Counted from the stretch's first letter, positions 23,106-34,800 are shown. The stretch: DNA of 64,000 bases from Ilex aquifolium (GCA_951799425.1 OX637391.1:21562551-21626550); one strand, 5' to 3'. The notes: generated by a model not told the origin, from the sequence alone. Numbers and translations are program-made.

Positions 23106-23800
23106 GATATGCCACCTTCTTGGGAGTGTCTGTGCTTTATAGATCTCAGTCATCAACCGGTGGACATGCTACATCTACATATGGCTTTCCTAATGATCTT
23201 ACTTCTCAGCTCAGCTAGCTCAGGCATAGTAGTTCTCTTTACTCTCTCCCCATTTGCCTACTTTAGCTGTCAGTTTAGCCAATGTAGGTAATTTTGCATA
23301 TGTGGTAGCCCAATCTGCTTCACCAATACCATCATGGATTATTGAGTCGGAAGCTAGTGCCCACATGTCTGGTATTTCCTCCTTGTTCTCTAACTTTGAT
23401 TTTTCTAACTCTTGTATTGTGTTAGCTATTAGTTCTTTTAGACCCAGTACGTAGGACTAATGATCTCCATCCTGCTGAATTTATGTCATTACAATTCGGT
23501 TTATTGTCTTTATTTTCTCATTTAACCAAGTCAGTGAAATTTTCTCCATCTTTCGTTTTTTTAGGACCTTTGGACGAAAAAGATGATTGGTTTGTGGCAT
23601 GTGCAGAATGAACTTTACTATTTAGATTCTAAAGCAGCAGTTCCTGCTTTGAGTGCAGCATTGTCTCCCCTCTAATAGCATTTTCGATTGGATTATCCAT
23701 AATTGCAAAATTTTATTAAGTCAGTACTAGTTTGAGTCCTTCAGTTATATTAGAATGTGAGGCTTGTTAATTAGGCAAGCATAACTGTAGTAGTTTTCCT
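23106..23800 (+). pseudogene. Protease and GAG-pre-integrase of copia D
   Basis: The protease segment reads SWIIESEASAHMSG at about 23332-23373. Family members have D-S-G-A-S-D-H-M here, so both the catalytic Asp (now Glu) and the Gly (now Glu) are lost. Downstream, scattered fragments with many stops correspond to the GAG-pre-integrase region, up to about 23800. Confidence 0.75.
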
Positions 23801-23809
23801 GCTAGTAGT

Positions 23810-24439
23810 ATGAGTAGTCAGTCTAGTCCTATTGTTATTGTTCATTCTGACATTTGGGACCTTTTAAGAATAAAAAGTATTTATGGATTTCATTATTTTG
23901 TGATCTTTGTTGATGATTATTCTCGTATGACTTGGTTGTTTTGTATGAAGGATTGTTCTGAATTGCCAAAATTTTTTCTTACCTTTTATAATGAAATCCT
24001 TGCACAGTTTGATGCATGTACTAAGATTTGTTCTGATAATGCCCTTGAGTATGTACAATCTTTTATGTATACATTTTGTATTGATCATGGTATTATTCAT
24101 CATACTACATGTTCACATACATCCCAACAAAATGGTGTTACAGAACGAAAACATCGTCATTTATTGCATGTTGCTCGTATAATCATGTTTAACATGCATG
24201 TACCCAAGCCTTATTGGACAAATGTTTTTCTCATTACAGTGTATCTTATTAATCGGATGCCTTCCCCTGTCTTAGGTAATAAATCTCCAATTTCCTTGCA
24301 TTATCCTTATACATCACCCTTTGGTCTAACTGCTCATGCCTTTGGGTGTATTGTATTTGTTCACCTTCTTGGTTCGGGTCGGGATAAACTTTTCTCTGGC
24401 TCGGTTAATTGTGTCTTTCTAGGATACTTTCGTACTTAA
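23810..24439 (+). pseudogene. Integrase of copia D
   Basis: An unbroken 209-codon stretch of integrase. All three catalytic acidic residues are in place: Asp in IVHSDIWDL, Asp in CSDNALEYVQS and Glu in QQNGVTERKHRH. It continues through YLINRMPSPVLGNKSPISL to the FLGY motif at the end of the domain. After 24439 the linker toward RT is broken by many stops. It resembles the integrase of copia G. Confidence 0.9.
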
Positions 24440-25017
24440 AAAAGTTACTGCTGTTATAACCTTACCTCTCACAGTATAATGTTAGTGCCGATTTCACCTT
24501 TTTTGAGTCATCTTTGTTTTTTCTTTTTTTTTTTCTGCTTCACGAACTACCCTTTCCTTATATCTAATCTCTACTACTTAGGGGGAGCTCATGTTGCCTC
24601 TTATCCCAGATTGTGTATCTTCTTTCTCTCCGGCTTCTGACCCTCCATTACATGTTTATTGTCATTCCACGGACAGACAGGTTGTTCCATATTCTCCAAC
24701 TCCCGGCCAATGTTTGATTCTACTCATGTCCTTCCTCCTGAGCTGCCCACTTTATTATCCTTTTTTGATTTGCCTATTGCATTGTGGAAAGGCACTCGTA
24801 TTTGTAGTCAACATTCAATTTCTAATTTTATCTCTTTTTATCGACTTTCCTCATCATTCGTTGTTTTACTTGTTCCTAGTTCTTTTTCCTCTGTATTTCT
24901 TCCTAGCTATTTGTAGCAGGCATTAACATCTCCTGGATGAAACTGGCTATGGATGAGAAAATTAAGGCATTTGATTAAAATCATATGGATCTCACTTCTC
25001 TTCCATCTGGTAAGTAG

Positions 25018-26441
25018 CCAAGGATCGAAATATCGTTTCGAAGTACTATTTCGGTCAGCTAAAAAATGGAAATATTTCGGAAACGTTTTGGAAACACAAT
25101 GGAAACGCAGAAAATATGAAAACACGTGAAAACACAAATACAATTCATTTATTTATAAAGATAAGCTAAATAATTGATTAATTCAACATATTTATTAGGT
25201 TAACATCCATTTATACAAGAATAAATTTAAATTGGAGGAAAAAAAAGGCTTGACATGAGGCGGAAATCACTTAAATTAGTTTCAAACACTTAATTTTCAT
25301 CAAGTAAACATATTTTTATATAATGTTAAGATCTTATAATAATCATGAAATGCTAATAAGTACATACTTACATGGCTACATCCATCCCCAGTAGAGTGTC
25401 GAGCAGACTCATACATCGGTGTAGGCTCTGGGTAGTTACTTAGAGGAACTCTATATGTGGCATAAATATGATGACAATAGTTACTCCAACTCATATTATT
25501 ACGATAATATGAATTATACTCTCTCCCAAACCTCTGATAGTCTGCAACACTACATCCAATCTGTTGGGAAACGAATGCACTAGTCCTTGGCCAACCTTCA
25601 TCTTGTCTAATGGGGAGGATGTCTAGGAGTCATGGCTAGATCCATAACCGTATGTTGAGGATCCATATTCGTATTCTCGTGTGTCATACCCCGATCCATA
25701 ATTATATGAGGGAATGCCATATCCAGAACCATAACTATATGAAGACGACGAACCATAATTGTGGTGTTCACTTCCACTTCCACTTCCACTTATACTCATA
25801 GTAGAAAAACCATCATTAATCATATCAGCTCCATGCCTAATAGCATCCATACCATGTGGAGTGATCAGATTTTGAGTACGCTCACGTTGACGATCTCGAC
25901 TTGATTTTGAGCATCGTTCATTTTGAAGCATTCGTCGAGAGCCATGATCTTCATCTTGTGTAGCATGTGTAAATCCTTCCTCTATAGGGAATACAGTTCC
26001 ATATGGACTTTGGCTCCCGTATCTCCTTCGCCACCACCTCCATTGCCACCACCTCCATCGCCTCCATGTCCAAGGTTATCACCACCTCCGTTGTCACCAT
26101 CTCCGCTACCACCACCACCACCACTATCTTCATCATCATCTTCACCACCATCATCATTGCTACCATCGCCATTATGATCATCCTCAGTACTACTAGTGAT
26201 AGTGATAGGTTGCTTACGTTTTGGTGGACCTCTCATTAGTCTGTCAAACTCTTCATCATCCATTACTTTACTTAATCTTCTCAACTTATTTTGGATCTTG
26301 ATTTTTGTGGTGGCACAACACCTTGAATTAAGCCTACGCCTCCATCGTCATCGGAAAAACGATTTGCCCACGTTGCCGGAAAAGTATTTGGTCCTGTTGG
26401 TTGCCCATCATCATCAAGTTCATCTAAAAGTGCATCACTAG
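25018..26441 (-). mobile_element. DNA-transposon-like remnant, possibly hAT-type
   Basis: Copia D ends near 25014 and new sequence begins with ATCGAAATATCG and repeated GGAAAC words that look subterminal. On the minus strand three protein segments follow in changing frames: SDALLDELDDDGQPTGPNTF (about 26440-26380), an acidic/Gly-rich segment containing MDDEEFDRLMRGPPKRKQ (26284-25982), and a Ser/Gly/Tyr-rich tail (25931-25623, for example YGSGYGIPSYNYGSGYD). A further segment containing FVSQQIGCSVADYQRFGREY lies at about 25600-25300. Acidic then Ser/Gly/Tyr-rich tails occur at the C-termini of some plant hAT transposases. The assignment is an inference: no catalytic or dimerisation motif is present. 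Confidence 0.4.
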
Positions 26442-26600
26442 TGATGATGCACAAAATAGTATTATGCAAGATCAACAGTCGAGTGTGTGATAAAGTGTAA
26501 TTAATGGACAATTAATAGAGCAATCAATGACAATAATGTAAATATCGGGTCAATACGCAGATATATAATGGTTCGGTCAACACGCAGATATCCATTTATT
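26442..26600 (-). repeat. Fragment of a Tat-type LTR
   Basis: The 3' end of an LTR in minus orientation. It matches the end of the Tat-L LTR (60958 onwards), sharing GATGATGCACAAA, GCAAGATCAACAGTCGAGT, GTAATTAATGGACAAT and AGCAATCAATGACA in the same order. The match fades near 26600; the U3 part is missing. Confidence 0.8.
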
Positions 26601-26893
26601 GGAGGTTGGTTGGTAAGTTGATTTGTCTTACAACCATTTGTTCCAAGTTGGGATTATACGATACATATAGTCCAGTTTGAGGGGGAGTGTTGAGAGTATT
26701 ACTATAGTATTATTAGGGTTCACACTTATTATAATATGTATACCACACAGAGGGTATACTTGTCTTTTGCATGTTTGTTCAGTAACTATAAATACAAGTT
26801 GATAATGAGAGGTAGGGAAAGTTAAACCCTCTGTTTGCGTCTCCCATATTGTGTTAAGTTTGCCGCTACTCTAAACTTATCATGGTATCAGAC
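26601..26893 (+). mobile_element. Copia E remnant: pol 3' tip, PPT, LTR and PBS
   Basis: The pol terminus (ICSKLGLYDTYSP in a frame ending at 26679) and a PPT (GAGGGGGAG) precede a 195-bp LTR at 26688-26882, which starts TGTTGAGAGTATTA and ends CTTATCA. Immediately after it comes TGGTATCAGAC (26883-26893), an 11-base match to a PBS except for one base. The pol tip and LTR start resemble those of copia G. A single LTR with pol on one side and a PBS on the other is not a normal solo LTR. Confidence 0.75.
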
Positions 26894-28017
26894 TGATAAG
26901 TAGAAAAGACGCTAGACGAACCAGTCAAATACAATAACAAAAAATAGTGGCCTCAAAACGAGTGGATATCTTAGTACTGGAAATTGGCTAGCCTCAACTA
27001 AAACTTTGTGGAAATTGGCATGAGGAGTGATACATGATGTTCATTGTATTTCTTCTAGGCAATGGTAACAGTGTTGGGCAGGAGGTTGTAGGTTTCAAAA
27101 AGGAGAGCAACCACTTTTGGAGTAGTGTCAAAAATTAAGTCTATTCTGAGTCGACCCCTCTCAATATCCCTGATTATGAGAGACAATATGAGGTAATTCT
27201 TCTGGGAATTTACAACCAAACATTTGGTATATTGATTTCACTTTTGCATACATTGCTTTCTTTTACAAAAAAATGATGCTTTTGTGTATTCAATATTGAT
27301 TAGATATGCTATGATGTAGTCTGAATTCCAGTGTTCCATATGTGAATTTGTTATCTAGATTGGTTGCACGCCAAGCTTTCTTGAATGATTTAGATCAAGT
27401 AGTCTCTAAATATTCATTCACATTCTCATTTTTAATCAAAAATTGGGTTCATAGGTACACTTAATCATTCCCATGATCGCTTTGTACAATTTAGTATTTC
27501 ACAGGAAACCTCAAGGTTATATGTATCTTCAGTGGTTATACCCCCTCATCAACGGGTTTAAGTACAATTTAATTTATAAGTACCATTGAATGTAAAAGAT
27601 TTTGTTAACCTCATGCAGGGTTGATGTTGTTGTGGCGACCATGTGGGCCCTACTGTTTTCCATGCTTGTGGTATCATCATGTGTAACGCTCTACTTTCGG
27701 ACGTTTCTGGCTTTCTGTCATTGTTGTATGCCTAGGTATCTTGCTTCAAATACGCCTGAGAATTTCTAGGCAGGCTCTTGCAAGGAAGAGGGAGGGAAGA
27801 TTGTTGTTACTATACCCTTGTCCATGTGAACATCCTTTACCAACCATAAAAGTGCTCAACTATAATTTGACCAACATGCATATTTTTCACTATCGGTGCA
27901 AAGGGATTCAAGTCTGATTTTTAAGTACTTAAGAGCGCTGATCGTGTTGAACAAGGACACTTGATACCTCTGCTATGACAGATGGTATGGTTCTTTGATC
28001 TTCATGACCTATATGCA
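26894..28017 (+). other. Unassigned interval with exon-like segments
   Basis: Two stretches look like exons bounded by AG and GT. One is 27058-27191 (tail reads STPLNIPDYERQYE, with one in-frame TAA). The other is 27619-27735 and would encode a hydrophobic, membrane-like stretch (VVVATMWALLFSML). They may be leftovers of a host gene into which copia F inserted, but I recognise no family and the reading phases do not join simply. Confidence 0.3.
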
Positions 28018-28022
28018 AAAGC

Positions 28023-28680
28023 TGTAAGTTTGTAAACCCAATTTATTGGGTAGTTTTGGTTTTTCATTTTGAGTTATTTTTATTATTTATGAGTTGTTTG
28101 TCCTTAGTTGCAATTAGGTTATTTTAATAATTTTTGATTGGTGTCAAGAGGGGCAGCGACTGGATTCTTTTTTTCTTGGCTTTAGAAATCTGAAGGGGCA
28201 GCCATTTGTGTCTGTGAAGGGCTGCCCAGCTGAGTGAGTTTTGGCTAGGAAACAAGAGATAGAAGCTATGGAATTGCAGACTTTAAAAGGTCGATTTTGC
28301 TGAAGAAAAACACAATATAAGAGGCTTGGGCAGCTGCTTGAAAAACAGAAGGGCATTAGCTGAAAAACAGAGAGACAAGCAGAGAGTTTTCTATAGAGGA
28401 AAAACTGTGTTTGCTGGGAAGAAAAGGCAGTAGGTGCCGACTGGAGCAGCAGCCCCATACGTGAGTTTTGATGGCAATCAATTTCTTTGTTTTGCTGAAA
28501 ATTTACCAGATGAGTTTTACTTTTGTATTTGCTTGATGTTATATTGATTTTGATGAAATAGAGTTCATTTTTGGGGAGTTATATGTGTTGCATGCAAGCA
28601 AATTTTTGCCACTGTTTTGGTTTGCATTTGTTCTTGTTCCTTGAGTATTTGGTGAGATTACTGCTATTTTATACCCAACA
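28023..28680 (+). repeat. 5' LTR of copia F
   Basis: 658 bp, starting TGTAAGTTTGTAAACCC and ending TATACCCAACA, followed by AATC and the PBS. It aligns along its length with the 3' LTR (37688-38353), with substitutions and small indels. The minus-strand ORF inside it is fortuitous and recurs in the other LTR. Confidence 0.95.
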
Positions 28681-28684
28681 AATC

Positions 28685-28696
28685 TGGTATCAGAGC
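28685..28696 (+). other. Primer binding site, copia F
   Basis: TGGTATCAGAGC four bases after the LTR: initiator tRNA-Met priming. Confidence 0.93.
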
Positions 28697-28775
28697 TAGG
28701 GCTTTTAATTTTTCATTTGGATTGAAGTTAGAGTTTAGAATTTGGGGTTTTTTATTGTGGTGTTCTTGAAAGGTT

Positions 28776-29780
28776 ATGACAACATTGGGTAATGTACTTT
28801 AACCCCAATTTCCCAAATGTAAAGGCAATTATGGGAATTAGAGTATTCAAATCAAAATGTTGTTACAATTACAAGATCTTTGGAAAATTATTGAAAACGG
28901 TTACAATGAGCTGACTACGGAAGAAAAGTAAGTTTTGAATGACACCCAAAAGAGCGTGCTTAAGGAATTGAGAAAGAAAGATAAAAAGGCTTTGTTTATC
29001 TCAAGAACATATATAGAGGCATTGATAAGACAATTAGAGTTTGTCTTCAAGTTTTTGCAAAGTGAATTTGAAGGGTTGAATATGAATGGAACCCAAACTA
29101 TTTCAGAGTACTTTTCACGAACTTTGGTGATTGTGAATCAAATGAGAAGGTATGACGAAATTATTGATGATGTCCGGGTTATGGAAAAAATACTACGATC
29201 CTTAACTCCAAAATTTGGGCATGTCGTTGTAGCCGTTGAGCAATCCATGGATTTAAAAACTACAGATGTTGATAAATTGATGACAATATTGAAAATACAT
29301 GAGCAACAGATTAATAAGAGGACTTCAAGTTCTATTGAACAATCTATCTATTCCAAGCTTTCTTTGAAAGATGAAAAAACAGAATTTTAAGGTAGTACAT
29401 CTCAAAGAGGAAGAGGTTATGGAATGCGAGGTAGAGGTTATGAAAATCGAGGAAAAGGCTACGAAGGTCGTGGAAGAGGTTATGCTAATAGAGGTAGAGG
29501 AGGAAGAGACCAATTAACTAGTGAGGCAAGAAATCAAAATTCTTATGCTTCAAGAGGTAGAGTAAGAGTAAGAGCAAGAGCAAGAGCAAGAGGCAACTAC
29601 AAGAATCAAGGGTGCGACAAGAGAAATGTGGAATTCTACAATTGTCACAAGTACGAGCATTATAGTAATGAGTGTTGGGCAAATGCAAATAAAGGTGTTG
29701 ATGAGCAAGTGAATTATGGTGAGAAAGAAAATAATGAAGCCGGATCTACTTTGTTGTTGGCCTACGATGGATTCGAGTAA
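28776..29780 (+). pseudogene. Gag of copia F
   Basis: Gag begins at the ATG at 28776. The N-terminal part to about 28930 is broken by stops. The core is open at 28935-29390, with FEGLNMNGTQTISEYFSRTL and RSLTPKFGHVVVAVEQS. After a TAA at 29388 (a CAA-to-TAA change would explain it) the same frame continues through an Arg/Gly-rich basic tail (RGRGYENRGKGYEGRGRGY) to a knuckle at about 29634-29676 reading FYNCHKYEHYSNEC, in which the first Cys has become Phe. Another TAA at 29778 precedes protease in the same frame. Confidence 0.9.
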
Positions 29781-30368
29781 GATAATGGGAACCTGTGGTT
29801 TCTTGATTCTGGGGTAAGCAACCATATGTGTGGCAAGAAGCATATGTTTCTAGAGCTTGATGAAGTGGCGCAAGACAAAGTTACTTTTGACGACTCCTCC
29901 AACATTATTCCAGTGAAAGGCAAATGTAAAATTCTTCTCATGATTTTATTTTCGATATCTATTATGTGTCGGATATGAAGAATAACATTTTGAGTTTGAG
30001 TCAACTTTTAGAAAAGGGTTATGATATTAGCATGAAAAATCTTTACCGTACAATATGAAGTTATAAGATGTTTGGAAGTTATTGTTAAAGATGATTCTTG
30101 ATTGTGGCACTTGAGATTTGGATATCTTAATTTTGGTGGCTTGAGACTTTTGTATAGCAAGAAAATGGTAAAAGGTCTACCCTACATAGATCATCCAAAT
30201 GAATTACATGAAGGTTTTATTCTTGGTAAGCATCATAGATTGAACTTCTCAATAGAAGTGAAGTGGAGAGCATCACGACCCTTGGAGCTTGTGTACACCG
30301 ATGTATGTGGTGCCTTGAAGTCGACGTCAAATGGTAATAATCGTTACTTTCTTACTTTTATTGATGGC
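29781..30368 (+). pseudogene. Protease, GAG-pre-integrase and integrase start of copia F
   Basis: The protease motif is NLWFLDSGVSNHMCG at about 29790-29834, with Asp-Ser-Gly intact. GAG-pre-integrase follows (LWHLRFGYLNFGGL, 30101 onwards), then the integrase core start (LELVYTDVCGALKS, carrying the first catalytic Asp, and NRYFLTFIDG). The frame is cut at 30368 by the LTR of copia G. The gene resumes at 34975. Confidence 0.9.
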
Positions 30369-30535
30369 TGTTAAGAGTATTAGAGTAGTATGTGTAAATT
30401 GTTAATAGTAAGAGGGTGTATGTGTAATTCTTATTATTGTGAGTTAAGTATAAATACAAGTGATGTATGAGAGCTAGGTTAAGTTTTAACCTCTCTCTTT
30501 CTCTCTAATATTATGTTAATCCTCTATACTTAACA
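30369..30535 (+). repeat. 5' LTR of copia G
   Basis: 167 bp, TGTTAAGAGTATTAG to CTATACTTAACA, with TATAAATACAAG inside as a likely TATA region. It abuts the PBS. Confidence 0.95.
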
Positions 30536-30547
30536 TGGTATCAGAGC
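30536..30547 (+). other. Primer binding site, copia G
   Basis: TGGTATCAGAGC directly after the LTR. Confidence 0.93.
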
Positions 30548-31500
30548 AATTACGATCATAAATATATTCTGAATAATCGTGGTGGTGGTATATGTAATTG
30601 TGGTTCTCTGTATTGTGGTGGCTCTCTCTGTGTTGTGGTTGATCTCTGTGGTGGATCTCTCTGTTCGTTGATCTCTGTGTTGTGGTGGTGTGGTACTGTC
30701 GTTCGTCGTTGTCTTGGTTATTCGCCGACGTCGTTTGTTGTTCGTCTTGGTGGTCGAGCTGTGGTGCTGTGGTCGTGGTGGTGGTGTGACTGTGGTGTCA
30801 TGGTGGTGTGACTCTGGTCGTCGAAGCCATCGCCGTTTGTTGCCGTTCGTCATCGTCGTGGTGTGGCTGGTGTGGTGGACTGTCGTTCGTCGTTGTGGTG
30901 AGGCGCAGTCGAAGACTAGGGTTCACTGGAACCCTAATCAACGAAGAAGACAGGGTCCAGACCCGAGGAAAGGTCCAGACCCGAGAGTCCACAGATTTAA
31001 ATTATTTTAAGTCCAACCCACTTTGGTTTGGCCCAATCACCTGGTCCAGCCCAATCAGATTGGGTCCAATCCACGGTCCAGACTAGACCGGATCAATCCC
31101 GGCTTGGTCCCGGTCCGGTTCCGGTTCAGCTAGTTTCAGACTGGTTCATTCAGGTGTTGCTCCGGTTCAGCGGTCCAGTAAGTCTCTGTGGTCCGGTTCA
31201 TCTAATTTTGCACCGGTTCATACCGGTTTAATCAGTTTTCACTCCGGTTCAGCGGTCCAGAGGGCTCTGCAGGTCCGGTTCAGCGGTCCAGTCCGGTTTT
31301 TCAGCCCGGTTCAGTGGTCCAGCAGCTTCCTTTCCTCCGGTTCTGCGTTCCAGTAGCCTTAACAGGCCTGGTTCAGTATCCCAGCACCCTCAGAATTTTC
31401 AATTTCAGCCTTCAGTGCCTCAATTTTCTGCTTCACATCAGGCTGGCTTGATATTCAGCCACTATTTTTGGTCCGGTTCAGGCACCTAGTACATTGTTCA
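30548..31500 (+). other. Leader of copia G with CCGGTTCAG repeats in place of gag
   Basis: Gag would normally start within about 100 bp of the PBS. Here the sequence is GT-rich (30570-30900) and then carries many copies of CCGGTTCAG and GGTCCAG between about 31090 and 31480. ORFs across it are low-complexity and match no gag motif. Confidence 0.75.
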
Positions 31501-31504
31501 AGTT

Positions 31505-34500
31505 TTGTCCAGTGTTCAGAGACCTATTTGCTGCATTGTTATGGAACCCAAGCAAGACACTGGGTCGGTTACTATTACACGAGATGAGTATGATCAACTC
31601 CTGTCCCAGCAACAAGCTGTCCCATCTTTCTCTACTGCTACTTTTGCCCAGTCAGGTATTGCGTCCACTTGTTTGTTGTCCTCCACTCGCAGTCCCTGGA
31701 TTATAGACTCTGGTGCTTCTGACCACATGACTGGTGCGTCTGGTATTTTTTCTACTTATCAGTCTGCTACTTCCACACGTAGTGTTACTCTTGCTAATGG
31801 TACTTGTTCTAAAGTTTCAGGTCTGGGGACTACTCAATTGAGTCCTGATATATCCCTATCTTCCGTGTTATTTGTTCCTCAGTTTCCTTTTAGTTTACTT
31901 TCCATTAGTAAGATTACCCGGTCTCTCAATTGTTCTGTAACCTTTTATCCCTCTTATTGTGTCTTTCAGGATCTCAAGACGAAGAGGAAGATTGGTACGG
32001 GGCATGAAGCTGGTGGCCTATATTACTTTGACTTTGATTCACCTACTCGAGCTCTATAGACCTCGTTGTCTCCTTTTCAATGGCACTGTCGTCTTGGACA
32101 TCCCTCTCTCCAGAATCTGAAGCGCCAAGTTCCCAGTCTTAGTGGTGTGTCATCTTTGTCTTGTGAAGCTTGTCAACTTAGTAAGCATCACCGTGTATCA
32201 TTTCAGTCTCGAGTCAATAATCGTGTGTCTAGTCCATTTGAGTTGGTACATTCTGATGTATGGGGTCCAATAAAGAATATTTCATCTAATAAATATCCTT
32301 ATTTTGTGACATTTGTGGATGACTATTCTCGTGTGACTTGGTTGTTTTTGATGAAAGCTCGGTCTGAATTATTCCCTATATTTGAGACATTTCGTAAAGA
32401 AATAAAAACTCAGTATGGTTGTCGTATACGTATTTTACGTTCTGATAATGCTCGGGAATATGAATCTGATCATTTTTCAGCTTATCTTAGTAAAACTGGC
32501 ATTATTCATTAGACTTCTTGTGCTTACACATCTCCACAGAACGGTGTTGCTGAACGCAAAACTGTCATTTGTTGGAAGTCACCCGTGCCCTGTTATTCCA
32601 GATGAATATTCCCCGATATTTTTGGAGTGATGCTGTTCTTACTGCTTGTCATCTTATTAACCGTATGCCATCCTCTGTGTTAAATGGGCAAAGTCCATAT
32701 TCTATCTTTTTTCCTAGTAAGCCCTTATTTTCCTTACCACCTAAGGTTTTTGGCTGTGTCTGTTATGTTCACAATTTGGGTCCTGGGTTTGATAAACTTG
32801 ACCCTCGAGTTACCAAATATGTATTTCTTGGTTATTCCCGCACACAGAAGGGGTATCGTTGCTACAGTCCTTCTCTGCGACGATACTTTACTAGTGCCGA
32901 TGTCACGTTTGAGGAATCTGTTCCATATTTTTCAGCACCTTCTCAGCCTTTGGATCTGGACTTTGGGTCATCTCCTGTACCACCATGTACTTCAGATATT
33001 CCGTTGCCCACTGTGTTGCCATCTACTTTACCTCTCTGTGTCTACTCTCGCCGTCCTCGCCCATCGACTGAGGTGCCCGTACCGTCTTCCTTGCCGTTTG
33101 CTGATCCTGGTCCATCAGGTAATTTAGACTCTCTACCTATTGCTCTTCGAAAAGGTACTCGTTCGTGTGTTACTAATCATCCCATTGCTCATTTTGTTTC
33201 ATATGATGCCTTATCTCCTGTCTTCTCTTGTTTTACCTCTCAATTATCTACTATATCTATTCCTAAGCGTTTACAGGATGCATTATCTGATTCGGGTTGG
33301 AGGAAAGCTATGGAGGATGAGATGGATGCCTTACATCATAATGGGACTTGAGATCTCGTTCCTTTACCTCTTGGTAAACGAACTGTTGGTTGTCGTTGGG
33401 TGTATACTGTTAAGTTTCATCCGGATGGTTCTGTGGAGCGTCTCAAAGCTCGGCTTGTTGCAAAGGGCTTTACTCAGACTTATAGTGTTGATTATGAGGA
33501 GATTTTCTCTCCTGTTGCTAAAATTTCCTCTGTTCGTATCTTGATTTCTTTGGCTGCTAATCTTGATTGGCCCTTGTTTCAGTTAGACGTCAAGAATGCC
33601 TTCTTACATGGTGACTTGGTTGAAGAGGTATATATGGAGCAGCCACCTGGGTTTACTGCTCAGGGGGAGTATAGTAAGAGTGTATGTCGGTTAAAGAAAT
33701 CTTTGTATGGTTTGAAGCAGTCACCAAGGGCATGGTTTGCTAAGTTTTCAGATGCAGTTTTGGAGTTTGGTCTTCTTCGATGTCAGACAGATCATTCTGT
33801 GTTTCATAGACAGACAGATGCTGGATATGTGCTATTGGTAGTCTATGTAGATGATATTGTGATTACTGGAAATGATTCTGAGGGGATTGCCAAGTTAAAA
33901 GTATTCTTGCAGGATCGATTTCATACTAAGGATTTGGGAAAACTCAGGTATTTCTTGGGTATTGAAGTGGCTCGATCTAAACAAGGTATTTGTTTATCCC
34001 AGAGGAAATATGTGCTTGACATGCTAGAGGAAGCAGGTTTGCTGGGTGGCAGGCCTATTGATGTTCCTATGGATTCGAATCAGAAACTATTGATGGATGA
34101 TGGTGCACTGTTTGAGAATCCGGGTCGGTATCGCAGATTGGTTGGGAAGCTCAATTATCTCACTATTACTCGACCGGATATTTCTTATGCAGTCAGTATA
34201 GTAAGTCAATTTATGGGGTGTCCTAGAGTACCACATTGGGAGGCAGTTACTCGTATTCTGCGATATCTCAAACGAGCTCCTAGACTTGGATTGTTATATC
34301 GAGCTAATGGACATCTTAGAGTGGAAGGTTTCTCAGATGCTGATTGAGCTGACTCTCCTTCTGATCGGAGATCAACCACTGGTTATTGTACTTTCTTAGG
34401 AGGTAACGTTGTCTCATGGAAAAGTAAGAAACAATCTGTGGTAGCGAGATCCAGTGCTGAAGCTGAGTATAGGGCAATGACACATACGACGAGTGAGTTG

Positions 34501-34800
34501 ACTTGGTTACTACACTTCCTCCAGGAAATTGGGTTTCCAGTTCAACTTCCTTTACAGTTGTTCTGTGACAACCAGGCAGCTATTCATATTGCTGCCAATC
34601 CGGTGTTTCACGAGAGAACCAAACATATTGAGGTTGATTGTCACTTTATTCGGGACAAGATAGTAGCTGGGGAGATTACAACTCCATTTGTGAAATCTGA
34701 AGATCAGCTTGCAGATATGTTTACCAAAGTATTGAGTCGTACACGTCTTACAGCGATTTGTTCCAAGCTTGGATTACATGATATATATAGTCCAGCTTGA
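31505..34800 (+). pseudogene. Pol of copia G: protease, integrase, RT, RNase H
   Basis: Pol reads nearly end to end. Protease: SPWIIDSGASDHMTG (about 31696-31740, intact). GAG-pre-integrase: WHCRLGHPSLQNLKRQ. Integrase: ELVHSDVWGP, RSDNAREYESD and SPQNGVAERK supply the three catalytic residues, then [38 protein letters not shown] and LLVVYVDDIVITGN (YVDD intact). RNase H: RSSAEAEYRAM and FCDNQAAIHIAANPVFHERT. Stops lie at 32057, 32510 (CAG to TAG), 33349 and 34345 (TGG to TGA), and one single-base frameshift lies near 32558. The end, SKLGLHDIYSPA, abuts the PPT. These few lesions fit the small LTR divergence. Confidence 0.94.

Larger units (their letters stand above)
19269..25014 (+). mobile_element. 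Ty1/copia element D, decayed and interrupted
   Basis: A short LTR (19269-19457) with a PBS is followed by a leader, gag, protease, GAG-pre-integrase, integrase and the start of the integrase-RT linker, all on the plus strand. Other sequence interrupts it at about 19735-21245 and 22465-23105. The element stops in the linker (a motif like MDEKIKAFD and SLPSGK near 24945-25012) where a different repeat begins. No RT or matching 3' LTR is seen. Confidence 0.8.

Noticed and set aside
25923-26239. Plus-strand Pro- and Thr-rich ORFs
   Set aside because: Antisense shadows of the Gly/Asp-rich minus-strand segment.
28144-28458. Minus-strand ORF repeated at 37787-38269
   Set aside because: The repetition is because both lie in the two LTRs of copia F, not because of coding conservation.
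30530-31086. Arg/Thr-rich and Val/Trp-rich ORFs in the leader of copia G
   Set aside because: Repeat-driven frames with no gag motifs.
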